64,000 nt of DNA from Dasypus novemcinctus. Lineage: Eukaryota; Chordata; Mammalia; Cingulata; Dasypodidae. The notes beneath the pieces were generated by a model. The model saw nothing but the letters and a program-made list of their open reading frames with translations. It did not search any database and was not told the origin of the DNA. Both the position numbers and the translations under genes were made by a program. Below, one piece after another: positions 36,776 to 61,538 of this stretch. The stretch's first letter is position 1. Each line of letters begins with the position of its first letter. The stretch covers positions 1,867,501-1,931,500 of the forward strand of contig NC_080698.1 of the NCBI RefSeq assembly GCF_030445035.2, written 5' to 3'.

Positions 36776-37642
36776 TATATATATTTATATTATTATAAAT
36801 ATGCTTAAGCTTTTATGGAATGCAGTTCAGTTACTTGGAAAGAATTTCTTCCTTTCTGATCTTGCCTTTATAGCTTGTTAGTAGAATCTGGAGCAGTGCT
36901 CAGTTTAGGGATAATTATTCTCTGGCTCTGAGGTAAGATTTTCCTGAGTACTCTGTCCCATGCCCCATACATTTTGAGTTTTTCCAGTCCAGCTGGTGAG
37001 AAGAAGCTGTTTACATCCCTGTGTGAACCCTGGGTGTTGCTCCCTCCAGTTCTTTCAAATGAATCTTTTTCTGAACTTGGCTAGTTTTCTCACACTCATA
37101 CACTGATCAATACTCGTTGACTACTTGAAGGGGACCTTCTGCTGATCACTGGTTTTTTTCTCTGTGTAGCTCTTTCCTCTCTGGTACTCTGGTCTATAAA
37201 TTGTAGCTCTCTCTGTCTCTGGACTGTACCAGGGAAACTTCTGGGCTCTGCCTCATTTCCCTCTCCTTGTGCTGCAGCCCAGGAACTCCTTCACAGTAGT
37301 CAGCTGGGAGAACTGTGGGCCCTCCTCGTTTCCCATCTCTCAGGGACCATTGTCCTTTTTTGCCTGATGTCCAGGATCTTGAAAATCATTGTTCATGTAG
37401 CTTGTCTCTTTTTCTGTTGTTCAGGTGGGAGGCTAAATCCAATTCCTGTGACTCCATCTTGATGAGAAGTGGAAGTTTTCTTTAGCATTTTGAAAAGCAT
37501 TTTTCCTTTAACTTGTGCTGTTAATCTGTCACTATCCTGACTCCCCATTTCCTTATGTGAGCTATTTTTCTTCTTAGGAATCCTTTAGGGTCATATTTGT
37601 GCTCTCAGTCTTCTGAGATTTCTCAGTGATATGTCTTTATTT

Positions 37643-38018
37643 TTTTTATTAAAAACATTTTTTATCCCCCCCACCTTTGTTGTTGTTTGCACTCACTGTC
37701 TGCTCTCCGTGTAGTCTTTCTGTGTCTGCTTGTCTTTTCTCTTTGTCTTTCTCTTTAGGAGGCACTGGGAATCAATCCCAGGACCTCTGGGGTGGGAGAG
37801 AGGCACTCAATTGCTCGAGCCACTCTAGCTCCCTGGCCGGCTGGGTCTCTCTGTCTCTCCTCTGCATCTCCCTCTGTTGCATCATCTTGCTGCGCCAGCG
37901 CTGTGCCAGTTCTCCGCGGTGTGGGCCATCAGCTCGCCTTCACCAGGAGGCCCCAGGAATCAAACCCAGGGCCTCCCGTATGGTAGATGGGAGCCCAATC
38001 ACTTGAGCCACATCTGCT
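37643..38018 (-). repeat. DAS-type SINE
   Basis: Two inverted head-like parts (GAATCAATCCCAGGACC near 37772; GGAATCAAACCCAGGGCC near 37955) separated by body sequence, matching the two-part structure of the 5068 copy. Confidence 0.75.
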
Positions 38019-38356
38019 TTATGATATGTCTTTAGGAATTTTTCATTCATTGTCCTAAGTTCTCTCTAGGTCGTCCCTCTACTGTGGTGCTTTTAAACAT
38101 GTAGAACAATTTACCAAGTTTTAAAAAGTAAAGTGTACTCAACACGTCCTTGACTTCGGGTCTGTGGTGTGACGTGGCCTCCTCTGTGCTCACCCCTGCC
38201 CCGGCAGTTAGGTTCAGGTGTCTTTGCTTCTACTTTTATTACCATCCGTCCTTTTTCTGCTCAACACTCTGGTCTACTTTGACTCTTTTCCCCTTGTCCT
38301 ATTGTATTGCTGTCCCCTTAGTGGGTATTTGAGAGGAAGTAGAGATGTGTGTGTGA

Positions 38357-41798
<3,442 letters not shown>

Positions 41799-42165
41799 GA
41801 CTATCCTTATTAGGCCCACTGTGCCTCTCCTTGTTGCTCCCCATTTTCATGCTCTTCAGTTGGGTCAGTGTCATCGCTCTCCTTCCTGGACTGTGCTAAG
41901 TCTTACCATCATGTCTCTGTTCCTGTGGCTCTGCACATCTAGAATGCCCATTTCTCTACCTATCCCAGCTTCCATTGTAAGCACTTTCTCACACCCTCTC
42001 TGAGCCATTATCCCCTGGACATGAACATCTTTGCAGTTATAAAAGGCAAACAAAACAAAACAAACCTAAAACTTAAAAACATAAAAGGAAATGTAAGTTT
42101 TCCCGTTGAAAGGCTACATTGAGCGCCCAGCAGGATAGGTGAGGCGAAGCACACATCACAGCTCA

Positions 42166-42430
42166 CCATGGGGAAGCGGCCGTGGCTCACTCAGCTGGGC
42201 TCCCTCTACCATCAGGAGGCCCTGGGTTCGCGTCCGGGGCCTCCTTGTGAAGGCGGGCTTGCCCGCACGCTGCGGAGAGCTGCCGGCCCGGGCGCCGAGA
42301 GCCGCCTCAGCAAGGTGACGCAACAACAACAACAAAAAACAAGCAAAAAGCACAGAAGAGCACACAGTGAATGAACACAGAGAAGACAGCTTGCAAAAAA
42401 AGAGAAAAACCACAGAGGGGGACGAAAAAA
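42166..42430 (+). repeat. DAS-type SINE
   Basis: Head with GTGGCTCACTCAGCTGGGC and B box GGTTCGCGTCCGGGG, short body, A-rich end. Confidence 0.8.
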
Positions 42431-42449
42431 AACATCACCGTGAATTCTC

Positions 42450-42478
42450 AAAATACACACATACACACACACACACAA
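42450..42478. repeat. (CA)n microsatellite
   Basis: ACACACATACACACACACAC tract of about 28 bp at the 3' side of the SINE. Confidence 0.85.
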
Positions 42479-42565
42479 AGGATCTAAAGAGGAGAAAGTA
42501 AAGTTTTTAGAAAAAGTAAACCAAAGATCAAGAATAAGAATGGCATCTGATTTCTCAATAGCAAT

Positions 42566-43066
42566 TGTATTAGTCAGCCAAAGGGGTGCTGATGCAAAAT
42601 ACCAGAAATAGGTTGGTTTTCATAAAGGGTATTTATTTGTGGTAGGAGCTCACAGATTCCAGGCCACAAAGCATAAGTTACTTCCCTCACCAAAGTCTAT
42701 TTGGAGCAAGACGGCTGCTGACGTCTGCGAGGGTTCAGGCTTCCTGGGTTCCTACGTTCCTGGGGCTTGCTTTTCTCTGGGTTCAAGGTTCCTTTCTTCC
42801 TGGGGCTGGCTTCTCTTTCTTCTGCATGCTGACTTTCCAGGGCTCCAGCTTAAGTCTTCAGCATCAAACTCCAAAATCAACTCCAACATCAGAAACCTCA
42901 ACTCTGTTCTTTGCCATGCCTTTTATCTGTGAGTCCCCACCCACCAAAGGCGGGGGGCGGGACTCAGTGCCCTAATCGTAACTCAGTCATGCCCAGGTAC
43001 AGATCAGATTACAAACCTAATCCAATATTTCTTTTTGGAATTCATCAATAATATCAAACTGCTACA
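42566..43066 (-). mobile_element. Solo LTR, ERVL/MaLR-like
   Basis: From TGTATTAGTCAGCC to AACTGCTACA, 501 bp, flanked by GCAAT (42561-42565) and GCAAC (43067-43071). The flanking old repeat resumes directly afterwards. Confidence 0.8.
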
Positions 43067-43774
43067 GCAACCTTGGTGTATACCACCAAAATTCTGAGGG
43101 AAAATGACTTTTCATCTAGAATTTTATATTCTCAATTATGAGGATAGAAAAAAGGCATTTTCAGACCCTTTAGATCTCAAAACTTTTACCTCCCATGCAT
43201 CTTTTCTCAGATGTATACCACCAAAGAAGGGATAAGCCAGGAAGGAAAAAGAACCATCTCTGGGCACTGTCCCATATCAGAGGAAGTCTCCTAAACTCAA
43301 AAACTGAGGGCCCGTGCCTGTTTGAAACCATCTGCATCTTGTACAGCATTGGTAATAGCATACAAATTTAGAGACCTAGCTTAGGTGCAGTGCCCGCCCG
43401 CCCTGCTTACTTGACTCTTCTCCACCGCTCACTAGCTGTGCCTTTGCAAAGGTCGGGGTGTGTACTAGGAGGGCGTGTAACTTTTATTCATATGCAAGGG
43501 CGCCAAGTCCTGGAGAGTGTGGTACGAGCGTTGTCATCCTTGCTTCCCGCCTGTCACCACTCCCTGCAGTCTTCCCTCCTGCATGGCTCTCTTGCCACCT
43601 GTGCCTTAGGTTCAGGCCCAGTTGTCACACATGGACCTGTCTCATTGCTGTCCCAGGTGACTGCAAAGCCAGGAGTATCGCCTTGCAGTTTCATCTAGTT
43701 ATGGTTTTTTATGATAATGGAAGAACCTGCCATTATTACATAGTACACAGAGCCAGGCAGACGCTGGCCCCAGG
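43067..43774. other. Old LINE-like sequence, then unique
   Basis: 43067-43250 continues the old repeat of 42475-42560 (AAAATTCTGAGGGAAAATGA, TTTTACCTCCCATGCATC). 43250-43774 shows no supported feature. Confidence 0.45.
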
Positions 43775-43940
43775 TGTACGACCTTAGTTAGGTTAGAGAC
43801 ACTCTGGGTGCTTGTTACCTCATCTGTAAAATGGGGATAATGAAAACAAGTAACCTACCTCGTAGATTTGTGTTGTGTATTAAATGCATTAATACATGTA
43901 GAAGTGCTTAGAAGAGTGACAGGTGCATACAAACTATAAA
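43775..43940 (+). repeat. MIR SINE
   Basis: Contains TACCTCATCTGTAAAATGGG followed by GATAATGAAAACAAGTAACC, the diagnostic MIR core and tail. Confidence 0.75.
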
Positions 43941-46900
43941 GAATGTTACCCATTATATTGCCATTGGTAAGTTTTGTCATATATACACCCATGAAACAAT
44001 CATCAAGCAATGCTCTGTATTTGTCTGTTAGGCCTAGTTCATTTATATTATTCAAATTCTCTGTTTCCTTATTGATCTTCTTTCTAGATGTTCTATCTAT
44101 TGATGAGAGTGGTATATTGAAGTCTCCAATTAATATTGTAGAGACATCTAATTCTACCTTCAATTTTGCCAGTGTTTGCCTCATGTATTTTGTGGCACTG
44201 TGGTTAAGGGCATAAATATTTATGATTGTTATTTCTTCTTGGTGGATTGTCCCTTTTATTAATATACAGTGTCCTGCTTTGCCTCTTATAAGAGCTCTTG
44301 ACTTCAAGTCTATTTTGTCTGATATTAGCATAGATAACCCTGCTCTTTTTTGATTACTATTTGCATGGAATTTCCCCCCGTATCTTTTTGTTTGCAACCT
44401 ATTTGTATCTTTGGGTCTAAGGTGAGTGTATTGTTCAGGGTTCTCTAGGGAAACAGAATCAACAAGGGATATCTGTCCATAGTAAGAGATTTATCAGAGT
44501 CTGTCACACAGCCGTGGGGATGCACAAGTCCAGGTTCTGCAGGCAGGCTGCAAACAGGAGCTCCAATGAAAGTCCAGTGAAGATTCTTGATGAGTTCTGG
44601 GAGATGTTGACTGTCCAAAAACAAGCTGGGAAATTCTCTCTCAATGCTGAAATCACTTCCCCTTTTAAGAAATTCAACTGATTGGGTTAAGCATCACTCA
44701 CTGCTGATGACAATCTCCCTGACTGATGTAATTATAACCAGCTATCTATGATTTACCACTGCAGTAAAGTCAATGGTGACTAAAGTCTATAAATGCCCTT
44801 GTATTACAGTTAGCCCAGTGCTTGCCTGACCAAACAACTGGGCACAATTACCTGCCTGAGTTGACACAATAGCCTAACCATCACAGTAAGTTTCTTGTAA
44901 ATAACATATAGTTGGATCATGCTTTTTAATCCTTTCTGTTAACCTCTGTTTTTAATCCATTTATACTCAAGTGTTATTACTGTAAAGGTGTTACTCAAAC
45001 CATTTCGTTCTTTGGCTTTTCTTCCTTCATAGTTGATCTTTTGTGATGTATCAGACCACTCCCTTTCTAATTTGTTTTTATATTTAAAAAAATACTTTCT
45101 TTGTGGTTACCTTGGGGTTTATATTATACAATCTACATCTATTACCTACTGATTTGAAAAGATTCCAACTTAGCTTCAATAGCATACATGTTTTCTCCTT
45201 CCATACCCATTTCCCCTCTTTGTTATTTTTGTCCCATTTTATCACTTTATATTTTGCACATCCATTATCAAGAAGTATGCCTTTTTCTTGTTCAATTGTC
45301 TTCTGATTCTTATGTGAATGAAAGTGCTGAGTTTTATACTGAGGATACAGTATCATTGGGTTGTTCACTTAATCTTTTGGTCACTCTTACTGAAGATTTC
45401 ATTTCTTCACACTACTTCACGCAACTCTGTCCTGTCTTTTCCTTTCAACCTGTGGAACTCTCTTTAGTAATTCTTGTAGGTTTCTCATTGGTGAACTCCC
45501 TCAGTTTCTGTTTATCTGTGAGCATTTTAAATTCTCCCCCATTTGCAAGGACAGTTTTGCCAGATAAAGGATTTTTGGTTGGCAGTTTTTCCTTTTCAAT
45601 ACCTTAAAAATATCATACCATTGCCTTCTTGTCTCCATGGTTTTTGATGAGAAATCACCATTTAGTCTTATTGAGGATACCTTGTATGTGATGAATCACT
45701 TTTCTCTTACAGCTTTCAGAATTCTCTGTCTTTGCCATTTGACATTCTGATTAGTGTATGTCTGATTATTATAGGTCCATTAGGATTAATTCTGCTTAGA
45801 GTATGCTGCACTTCTTGGACAGGTGTATTTATGTTTTTCATAAGAGTTGGGAAATTTTTGACCATTATTTCCTCAAATATTCTTTCTGTTCGTTTTCCCT
45901 TCTCTTAAACTTCTGGGACACTCATGCCACATATGTTTATGTGCTTCATGCTGCCACTCAAATACCTGAGAAACTGCTCATTTTTTTCTATTCTTTTCTC
46001 TGTATGTTCATCTGACTGTATGATTTCAATTGTCCTGTCTTCTAGTTCACTGATTCTTTTCTCTGCCTGTTCATATCTGCTCTTGTATGCCTCTAGTATA
46101 TTTTTCATCTCCCGTATTGTCCCTTTCATCCCAATAATTTGTTGTTTCTTCTTATACTTATAAATTCTTCATGTTCACAATTGTTTTAATATCCTTTAGC
46201 TCTTCATCCATTTTTTCCTTCATATTATTGAATTTAGATTTGTTTGCACAACTTTGATTAGTTGTTCTAACTTCTGAGTTTCCTCTGAAGTATTAATTTG
46301 TTTCCTTGACTGAATCATATCTTCCTATTTCTTATTATGGCTTGTAATTTTTTGCTGATGTCTAGGCATCTGTCTTGATGAGTTAACACTGAAGGTCCAT
46401 TTTTCTCTTTTATCTAAGGTTTTATGGTTGATTGTCTTTGTGTCAAAGCTTTTCTTTGATTTTGGTCCAACTTATTCTGGACCTGTGGAATAGCCTGTGT
46501 TCAACTATTCAGATTGTCTCAGCTCTTCTTCATCTGATTCTTGCCCTGGATATACATTGTAATTTTTATGATTGCACTTTTTGTGTAATTATTTCCCCTC
46601 CAAGAGAAAGCTTCCTTTCCTCTCTTCCATTTGTTTTTACACAGGATTTTCTCCCCAGCTTCTATGGTTTGTTTAAATTCTCTCCCTCAGTCAGGACTGT
46701 TTTCCTTCCACTCTTAAGTTCTGGGACCCATCCTTCCTTACAGCAGTTCAGTTGAACTCCTCTCCTCCTCTTCTTTTCCTGTGAGCCTTTTCACCTCTGG
46801 TTTCCTCCCCATTATGGTATCCCACCCTGGAGAGCCAGATTTGGTCAATCTAGAAAGGTGGGTCACCTCAGGAAAGTCTGTTTTGTGATTAGGTGGTACA

Positions 46901-47430
46901 GTCAACTGAAAATGGGTTGAGTGAAGGCACAACAGTTCTTGCCAAGAGTTCTACCAGAGCCTCTCTTTGGTTTCTCCCGGGGGCCCTTTTGGGTACAGCA
47001 GTCCTCAGGGGCTTGTGTTCCACCCTGATTCTCTGTGGGTATGTGTGGAGCTCTGTCTTGCTGCTGTGAGTCAGTCTATAGTCTCTGTCCACAGTGGGAG
47101 GAACTGGAGTCATGCCACCTCTGTTCACACCCACAGGACCAAGCAAGGGGGAGGGAACGGGAACCTACCAGCATTATGGGATGTAATTTTCCTACCGGAT
47201 ATTTTTCTTGTTCTTTGATTCACCTTTGTGGAGTCCTTCTCCAGTCTCTACTTTCCTCCAGAGTTCTAAGCAAGTGGGACTTGTCCTTTTATTCACTAAA
47301 TCTCTGGGGTTTTTTCAGGGGATGTCTTAGGTTGCCATGTTGATGATGTCATTCCTGATTGTTAAACCAACCTCACCTTCCTGATTGGTTTAACTTGTTG
47401 GTATTACCCTTTTTATATATTGTTGAATAT
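43941..47430 (-). mobile_element. Antisense L1 with ORF1 and ORF2 endonuclease remains
   Basis: Read on the - strand, an ORF1-like coiled-coil segment lies at 46129-45905 (…EKRISELEDRTIEIIQS…) and its C-terminal part continues to about 45400 with stops. The ORF2 endonuclease start lies at about 44397-43930 and keeps the IIGDFN-type motif as LIGDFNIPLSS. It is interrupted by an LTR at 44427-44885. The frames are broken, so it is not mobile. Confidence 0.7.
44427..44885 (-). mobile_element. MLT2-like (ERVL) LTR in the L1
   Basis: From TGTATTGTTCAGGGTTCTCT to AACCATCACA, 459 bp, flanked by GTGAG (44422-44426) and GTAAG (44886-44890). The TTCTCTAGGGAAACAGAATC start is characteristic of inverted ERVL-type LTRs. 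It is a different family from the other LTRs in the window. Confidence 0.65.
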
Positions 47431-47467
47431 GTTTTAACTTCATGAGGTATACTATAGGATAGCAGCT

Positions 47468-47690
47468 ACTGGCAAACTTTTTCTGTAAATATGGTGAGTA
47501 TTTTTTGGCTCTGCAGGCCATACAGTCTCGGTCACAAGCATCAAACTGTACAGTTCTACTGCAGAAGCAGTCATAGACAATACATTTGTGAATAGGCCCA
47601 GCTGTGTTCCAACAAAACTAGTTATAAAATAGGCAGCAGTGTGGATTTGGCGCACAAGCCATAGTTTGCTGAACTTGGCCAATAGTATTT
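47468..47690 (+). repeat. MER20-like hAT-Charlie MITE
   Basis: Contains GGCAAACTTTTTCTGTAAAT, TAGACAATACATTTGTGAAT and GCTGTGTTCCAACAAAACT, the known layout of a 220-bp hAT MITE. Confidence 0.65.
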
Positions 47691-47699
47691 AAAGAACTA

Positions 47700-48650
47700 A
47701 ATGCCAATAAAATCACAAAAATTCCTTGATCATTCAGTTAAAACAGTATAAATGCTGAGGAAATTGTTTCATGACAATTTCTTCAGTGTCAATAGAAAAG
47801 ACATCAGATGCTGTTTGAGTAACAGTATGCAGAATATGGTGAGGACAGATGACACTTTCCATAGAATCATTCATGGTTTGCTTCAAATTTGAATAATAAC
47901 TGTCTGCACACATCCATACACCCACTATTTGTGTTATCTCCACAAAAGCAGTACAGTTTTTCTTATTAACTCCTAACCCAGTAAGAGTCTCCAGAAAAAT
48001 TTGCTATGGTTTCTGATGTCTAAATTTTACTTGCAGTAACCTTATAAACAAGCCTTTTTTCATAAGAAAAATACTACACAAGCATTGAGAAAAATTTTTC
48101 TGCATTGTGATTAGTTGCATTCATGACTGTTGTAAAAAGGTAAGGTATTTAGATCTTTGATAATCTCTACAACAAAACATGGAACCATTCACTTCTTTAT
48201 CACTGCATGAGATTTCATCCTGGCCCTTGAACACTTACTTGAAATTTTTGAGGCAGAAAACATTTATGGTAGTAGTAAGTTCAAACTTTAATTTGAACTG
48301 AAAGGTGAAAGACAACATGGAAGGCTATCACAACTTACGCTGATTATTCTTCATTTGAATTTCTCTTGATAAAATTTGTGAAAAATAACTTTCTTTGGTA
48401 CTAATTGGAGAAATCACACATCTCATGTTTAGCTATTAGTATATGCTGGTTTATAACTGACTTTTCATTTTTCAATATTAAATATTGTGCATGCTGCACA
48501 AAGACCTTCAAAAGGACATTTTCCTCTTTAATAAATGTCTACTTCAGAAAGTTCATCACGAAATTTACACTCGTGTTTTGGCATTTTGGGGTTTAAATAT
48601 GTACAAAAAGTGGATAATTGCAATCCCCATAAGAACCGAAAAGATTGAAT
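47700..48650 (-). pseudogene. hAT-superfamily transposase relic
   Basis: On the - strand, near 48590-48470, a basic start (KMPKHECKFRDEL) with a Cys-x2-Cys pair (LCAAC) resembles the N-terminal zinc finger of some hAT transposases. Further along, 47943-47734 is an open stretch containing CPHHILHTVTQ and DTEEIVMK, which resembles the central catalytic-domain helices of the same type of protein. The frame between them is interrupted by stops. No terminal inverted repeats were located. The similarity is from memory of family patterns and is the main uncertainty. Confidence 0.4.
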
Positions 48651-49500
48651 CTGATAACCTTCCCACTGAGTCAGTACGTCTGTCACTCACAAATCTGAAC
48701 TCGTAAATAGTAACAGGAATTTATCTGTTGGAAAGGTTGCAAATTTGTAAGCTAATAATAAATTAAACTTGATAGCTGGTCCAAAAAAGGTGAGATTCCT
48801 GTTTGCCAGCAAGGGAGAGCTGTACTTTTTAAGACATAGTCTTCCTACGCAAAGTTGGATAATTTAACCCAAAGTTCTGGGAATTTTGGCATTCAGGAAT
48901 TGGTGCACTTTTCCGGGAGCGAGGATGGATTGGCAGACTTTTAGCTGTGTTGGTGTCTTCATTGGCATATGGCGGCCGTTGACCATAGCTGACTCTCAAG
49001 CATGGTCCTGCCATCAGGTACTTGCTGACCGGCTTTTGTCCAGAAACGTGGGGCTGTTTCTGATCGGCTGAAGCACAGGGCTGCCACTGACTTGCTAACT
49101 TTCACAAGCTTAGTTACTGGTATCCAGTGAAATTCATTTCATTCTCAGCCCTTTTTTGCTTTCCCTCAGCTAAATCTCATGAGACCATAAGGGATTCTGC
49201 AGATTTTTATGCTTGATATTTCAGCTAGTGTTGCCATTTTAATTATTCAAGTTACTGTGGTGTGGAAAATTTGCTTTGACTGTCAGTTTTTTGTCGTTTA
49301 TTGAAGAAAGCTGAATACAGGACATTTGGGGTGTCCCGACAAAGTCAATACAGGATCGGGGGCAAAATTACTGGATGGAGGACATGCTCTGAATACACAG
49401 GATGGCTTTCATTTTGGCTGCTTCATGAATGCGCCCTGAGCGGCCCAGCTCTCCTTCCTGGGAAGGGACTGGGCTGAAAGGACATCCCGGATTTCCCAAG
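48651..49500. other. Intergenic, nothing recognised
   Basis: No feature supported until the CpG-rich block. Confidence 0.4.
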
Positions 49501-49539
49501 GGCAGCCCAGCCTAGGACCCGAGGAAGACCCTTGACCCG

Positions 49540-50400
49540 GGCTTGCAGGAAGTGACGCGCGGCGCCATTTTCAAACCACAGCCGCAAGCCCAGGCGTCAG
49601 GGGGCCCGCGTAGCGGCGCCGGCGGCAGCAGCGGCTCTTGGTCCTGGCGGCTATACGGTCAACTGGAGTCTCCCCTTCGTGCCCTTCGGCCAAAGCCTGC
49701 AAGAAACGAGGTCCCCAGCCCCGCACGACCCGCACACGCGCGACGGGAGGAACCACCGGCAGCAGGCGCTGCGGCCGCGCGGGACCCGGCGGCTCCGCCT
49801 CTTCCGTACGGGTGAGTCACGTGCGTGCCCGGCCGCCCAGGGCTCCGCCCCTTCCGCGGGACGGGGCGAGTCACGTGGGGGCCCGGCCGCCCGAGGCTCC
49901 GCCTCTTCCGCAGCACGGGGCGAGTCACGTGCGGGCCCGGCCGCGGGGCGACCGAGACGTGCGGCCTCCCGGCTGTCTAGAGCGGCGCTGGCGCGGGTGC
50001 TGACTTCCGGGTGGGCGTCTAGTTACCGGCTTCCAGGTGTTCCGAAAGGAAGGACGTGGGCGTCCGCGACCTCTCCACGCCGCGGCGCTGGTGCCGGCCC
50101 CCACGCGGTCCCTGGCGGCTTGGCCGCCCCGGTCCGCCAGAACTCCGTCCCAGTGGCGTCCCGCCCCCGCCGACCCGAGCTCGGCTGTCTGGGCCTCCTC
50201 GCCCACCGGCCTCTTAAAGACCTCTGTCTGACGACCTCCCGTTTCCGACGTCCGGGTCGCCTGCGTTCTGGCTGGCGTTGGAATCCCGTTGGGTCTTCGG
50301 TCAGCATCAGTCACCGGCACCCTGAGTGTCTTGCCCTTAACCCGCCCTGTGCAGCCACCCCTGCCCTTCTCTCCTGAGCACTTTACTTTTTTGGTCATTC
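49540..50400 (+). promoter_or_regulatory. ZNF621: CpG-island promoter of the ZNF621-like gene
   Basis: CpG-dense block with no TATA box. A YY1-like GGCGCCATTTTC lies near 49561. A first non-coding exon probably ends at 49811, where the donor consensus GTGAGT begins (GTACGG|GTGAGTCACG), and would splice to the leader exon at 50710. Three E-boxes lie in tandem at 49818-49931. The start site is inferred, not seen. Confidence 0.6.
49812..49950 (+). repeat. Three 54-bp units each with a CACGTG box
   Basis: GAGTCACGTG recurs with CACGTG at 49818-49823, 49872-49877 and 49926-49931, exactly 54 bp apart. Each is followed by CCCGGCCGCC and by CTCCGCC with a TTCCGC. GTCACGTG is the preferred site of USF and MiT/TFE factors; methylation of the central CpG would block it. 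Confidence 0.8.
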
Positions 50401-50771
50401 CATGGTCCCTGTAAGCATTCTGTAGAAACTTTCCGTTTTACAGAGCCAACACTCTAGGGACACGGTCCTTCCTGGACGCCTTAGGCGTTCGGGAAAGCTC
50501 TTGGGACTGAGCAGGCAGGTGGAGCATCTTCCTGAGGGACCAGGCATTGCAATTTAGGAGGCGGATGGGGGCGATCGGCGTGAGAGCCCCTGGAGGGGTG
50601 TGACAGACTTCTTCCAGTGCTGGAAATGAGGAGCCTGAGAGGGCAAGAGGCAGGGGCGGGTGATGCCTCAGAACAGGGCCCATCGCACTCACGGCTCTTC
50701 TTCTCTTAGCTTCTAAGGTTCTTGCTTTTCCAAACCCAGAAGACAGTGCATGAAGCCAGGGGACATCAGCC

Positions 50772-59692
<8,921 letters not shown>

Positions 59693-60160
59693 GCCTTGTC
59701 TTGGTGCTTCTCTGGCTTTTATGCTCAGCAGATCTTCTACCCAGTGTAAATTTCATTTGTATTTTCTCCCGCCTTGTGTGTTACCACTCTTATCCACCTA
59801 AATCCCATTGCAATCTGCATATATTTAAAAATGTGTTCATGTACGCTCATTTTTTTTACGTTAGAAAAATGGAAATACTTGATCCTTGCATTAGTCCCTT
59901 TTAGACTTGAACAGCAGTGGCTGTGCCTGCACTGTGGGGATCCTGGTGTTAGACCTGCTGGGAGTGCTCTTTGGAGTGTTAGGGAAGTTTGGGAAAGAGG
60001 AAATCCCTGTATTAGGCCATTGCAATTAAAGAGAAGCAGCCTGGGAGAAGTGAGGAGCCACGCAGGATCTGTGGGAGGAGAGATATGGAATAAGCTTTCA
60101 ATGACGGGCTTTAGAAATTAATGCGATTGTCCAGTGGACCTCCGGCTAGGTGGTGTATTA
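59693..60160 (+). other. ZNF621: Probable 3' UTR of the ZNF621-like gene
   Basis: Single-copy sequence directly after the stop codon. An ATTAAA at 60025-60030 is a possible but unproven poly(A) signal; the true end may lie further on. Confidence 0.4.
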
Positions 60161-60404
60161 ATGCAGTTGAAGTGGTGTTGCCGTTGGCATGGATCGTTGA
60201 GGATCCTGCAATTCTATGCAAAAGATCATGTGAGATAACCAGTAAAAAATAATAGCTATCCATCGATAGCAGTGGTGACGTGATTGACAGTGGTCATGTA
60301 AAGTCACATCTTTAAACATGAAGGAGTTTGTGTTTTTTTCCCCTTTCGTTTTGCTCTTGATGTCTAGTTTGTCTTTTTTGGGGTTGGGGTAAGCAGCAGA
60401 CTTT
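60161..60404. other. Single-copy sequence, nothing recognised
   Basis: No feature supported. Confidence 0.35.
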
Positions 60405-61530
60405 ATTTTTATTTTACTTTTTGAACGAATTTTTTATTTTAGAATAGATTTAGATTTACAGAAAAGTTGTGAAGGTACTGCAGAGAGTTTCCATATGCCC
60501 TGCGCCTACTCTCCCCTTTTATTAACATCTACGATGGTATAATATATTTGTCACAACTAATGAACCAGTATTGATCCATTACTGTTAATTAAAGCCCATG
60601 CTTGACTCAGATTTCCTTCATTTTTACCTAATGTCCTTTGTGTTCCAGGATCCCATCCAGGCTCCCACGTTCCATTTGGTAGTCTGGTCTCCTTCGGCTG
60701 CTCTTAGCCATAACAGTTTCCCAGTCTTTCCTTATTTTTGATGACCAGATATATTGTAAAATGTACCTCAGCTGGAGTTTGCCTGATTTTTTTTCCCTTC
60801 ACAATTTGGGTTTTGGGGAAGAAGACCACAATGAAAAAGGGCCATTTTTATCACATCATAATTATATCATATCACATACCTATTGTTAACATGAATAATC
60901 ACTCTTGAAATTGACTTAATCACCTGACTGTGGTGGTGGTTGTCAGATCTCTCCGCTGTAGACTTTTGCGTACTGCGCTCTAGGTGGCTGTGCGCCACCC
61001 GTGCTTACAGAGTGGAGAGTTAGGCTCCGCCTCGTTCAGGGCAGCGTATCGACATAGATCATTTGAGATTCTTGTGCACAGGAGATTTGTCTATTCTGGG
61101 GAAGCAGACTTTTATAAAACTTTCTTGAAAAAATTTCATACTTATAGGACAGTTGCAAAAATAACACAGACCCCATATGGAGAACTTTAACATGCTCCTA
61201 CACCCACCCCTAGATACCCAGATCCGGCAATTTTAACATTTGACACCTTTGTTGCATCATTCTACTTATTCATCTGTCATCCACCACTCTTTCTATTGTC
61301 TATTTTCTGTACATTGTCTGTCTTCCATTCATTTGTGAGTAGGGGTGCACATTGTACTCCTTGAACACAGTATTTCCATGTACATTTTCTACGAGCAATG
61401 TTATATAATCACCTTAAGTGCAATTATCAAGTTCAAGAAAGCGAAGTTGATATAAAGCTTATGTTGTGGTACGGTTTTATATGTCACAATAATGTCCCTC
61501 TGAACCTTTTCTCCTCTATTCTTAGATCCT
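60405..61530 (-). mobile_element. Antisense L1 3' fragments
   Basis: TTTAGATTTACAGAAAAGTT and CTAATGTCCTTTGTGTTCCA are antisense L1M 3' UTR phrases. A second similar piece begins near 61120 (CTTATAGGACAGTTGCAAAA). Confidence 0.6.
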
Positions 61531-61538
61531 ATTCAGTA

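Larger units (their letters stand above)
32460..37640 (-). mobile_element. Antisense L1 fragments (3' UTR, ORF2, ORF1)
   Basis: 32460-33200 is antisense L1 3' sequence (TAATATTCCATTGTATGGAT, GAATTGCTGGGTCATATGG). 33300-33750 fits antisense ORF2. 33800-34950 and again 35280-36300 fit antisense ORF1, read on the - strand as a charged RNA-binding region followed upstream by coiled-coil-like sequence. 36776-37640 is more of the same type. All frames are broken. SINEs interrupt it at 35467-35700 and 36357-36775. Confidence 0.65.

Noticed and set aside
43855-44397. Host endonuclease gene on the - strand
   Set aside because: It is the amino end of L1 ORF2, embedded in antisense L1 and followed by stops.
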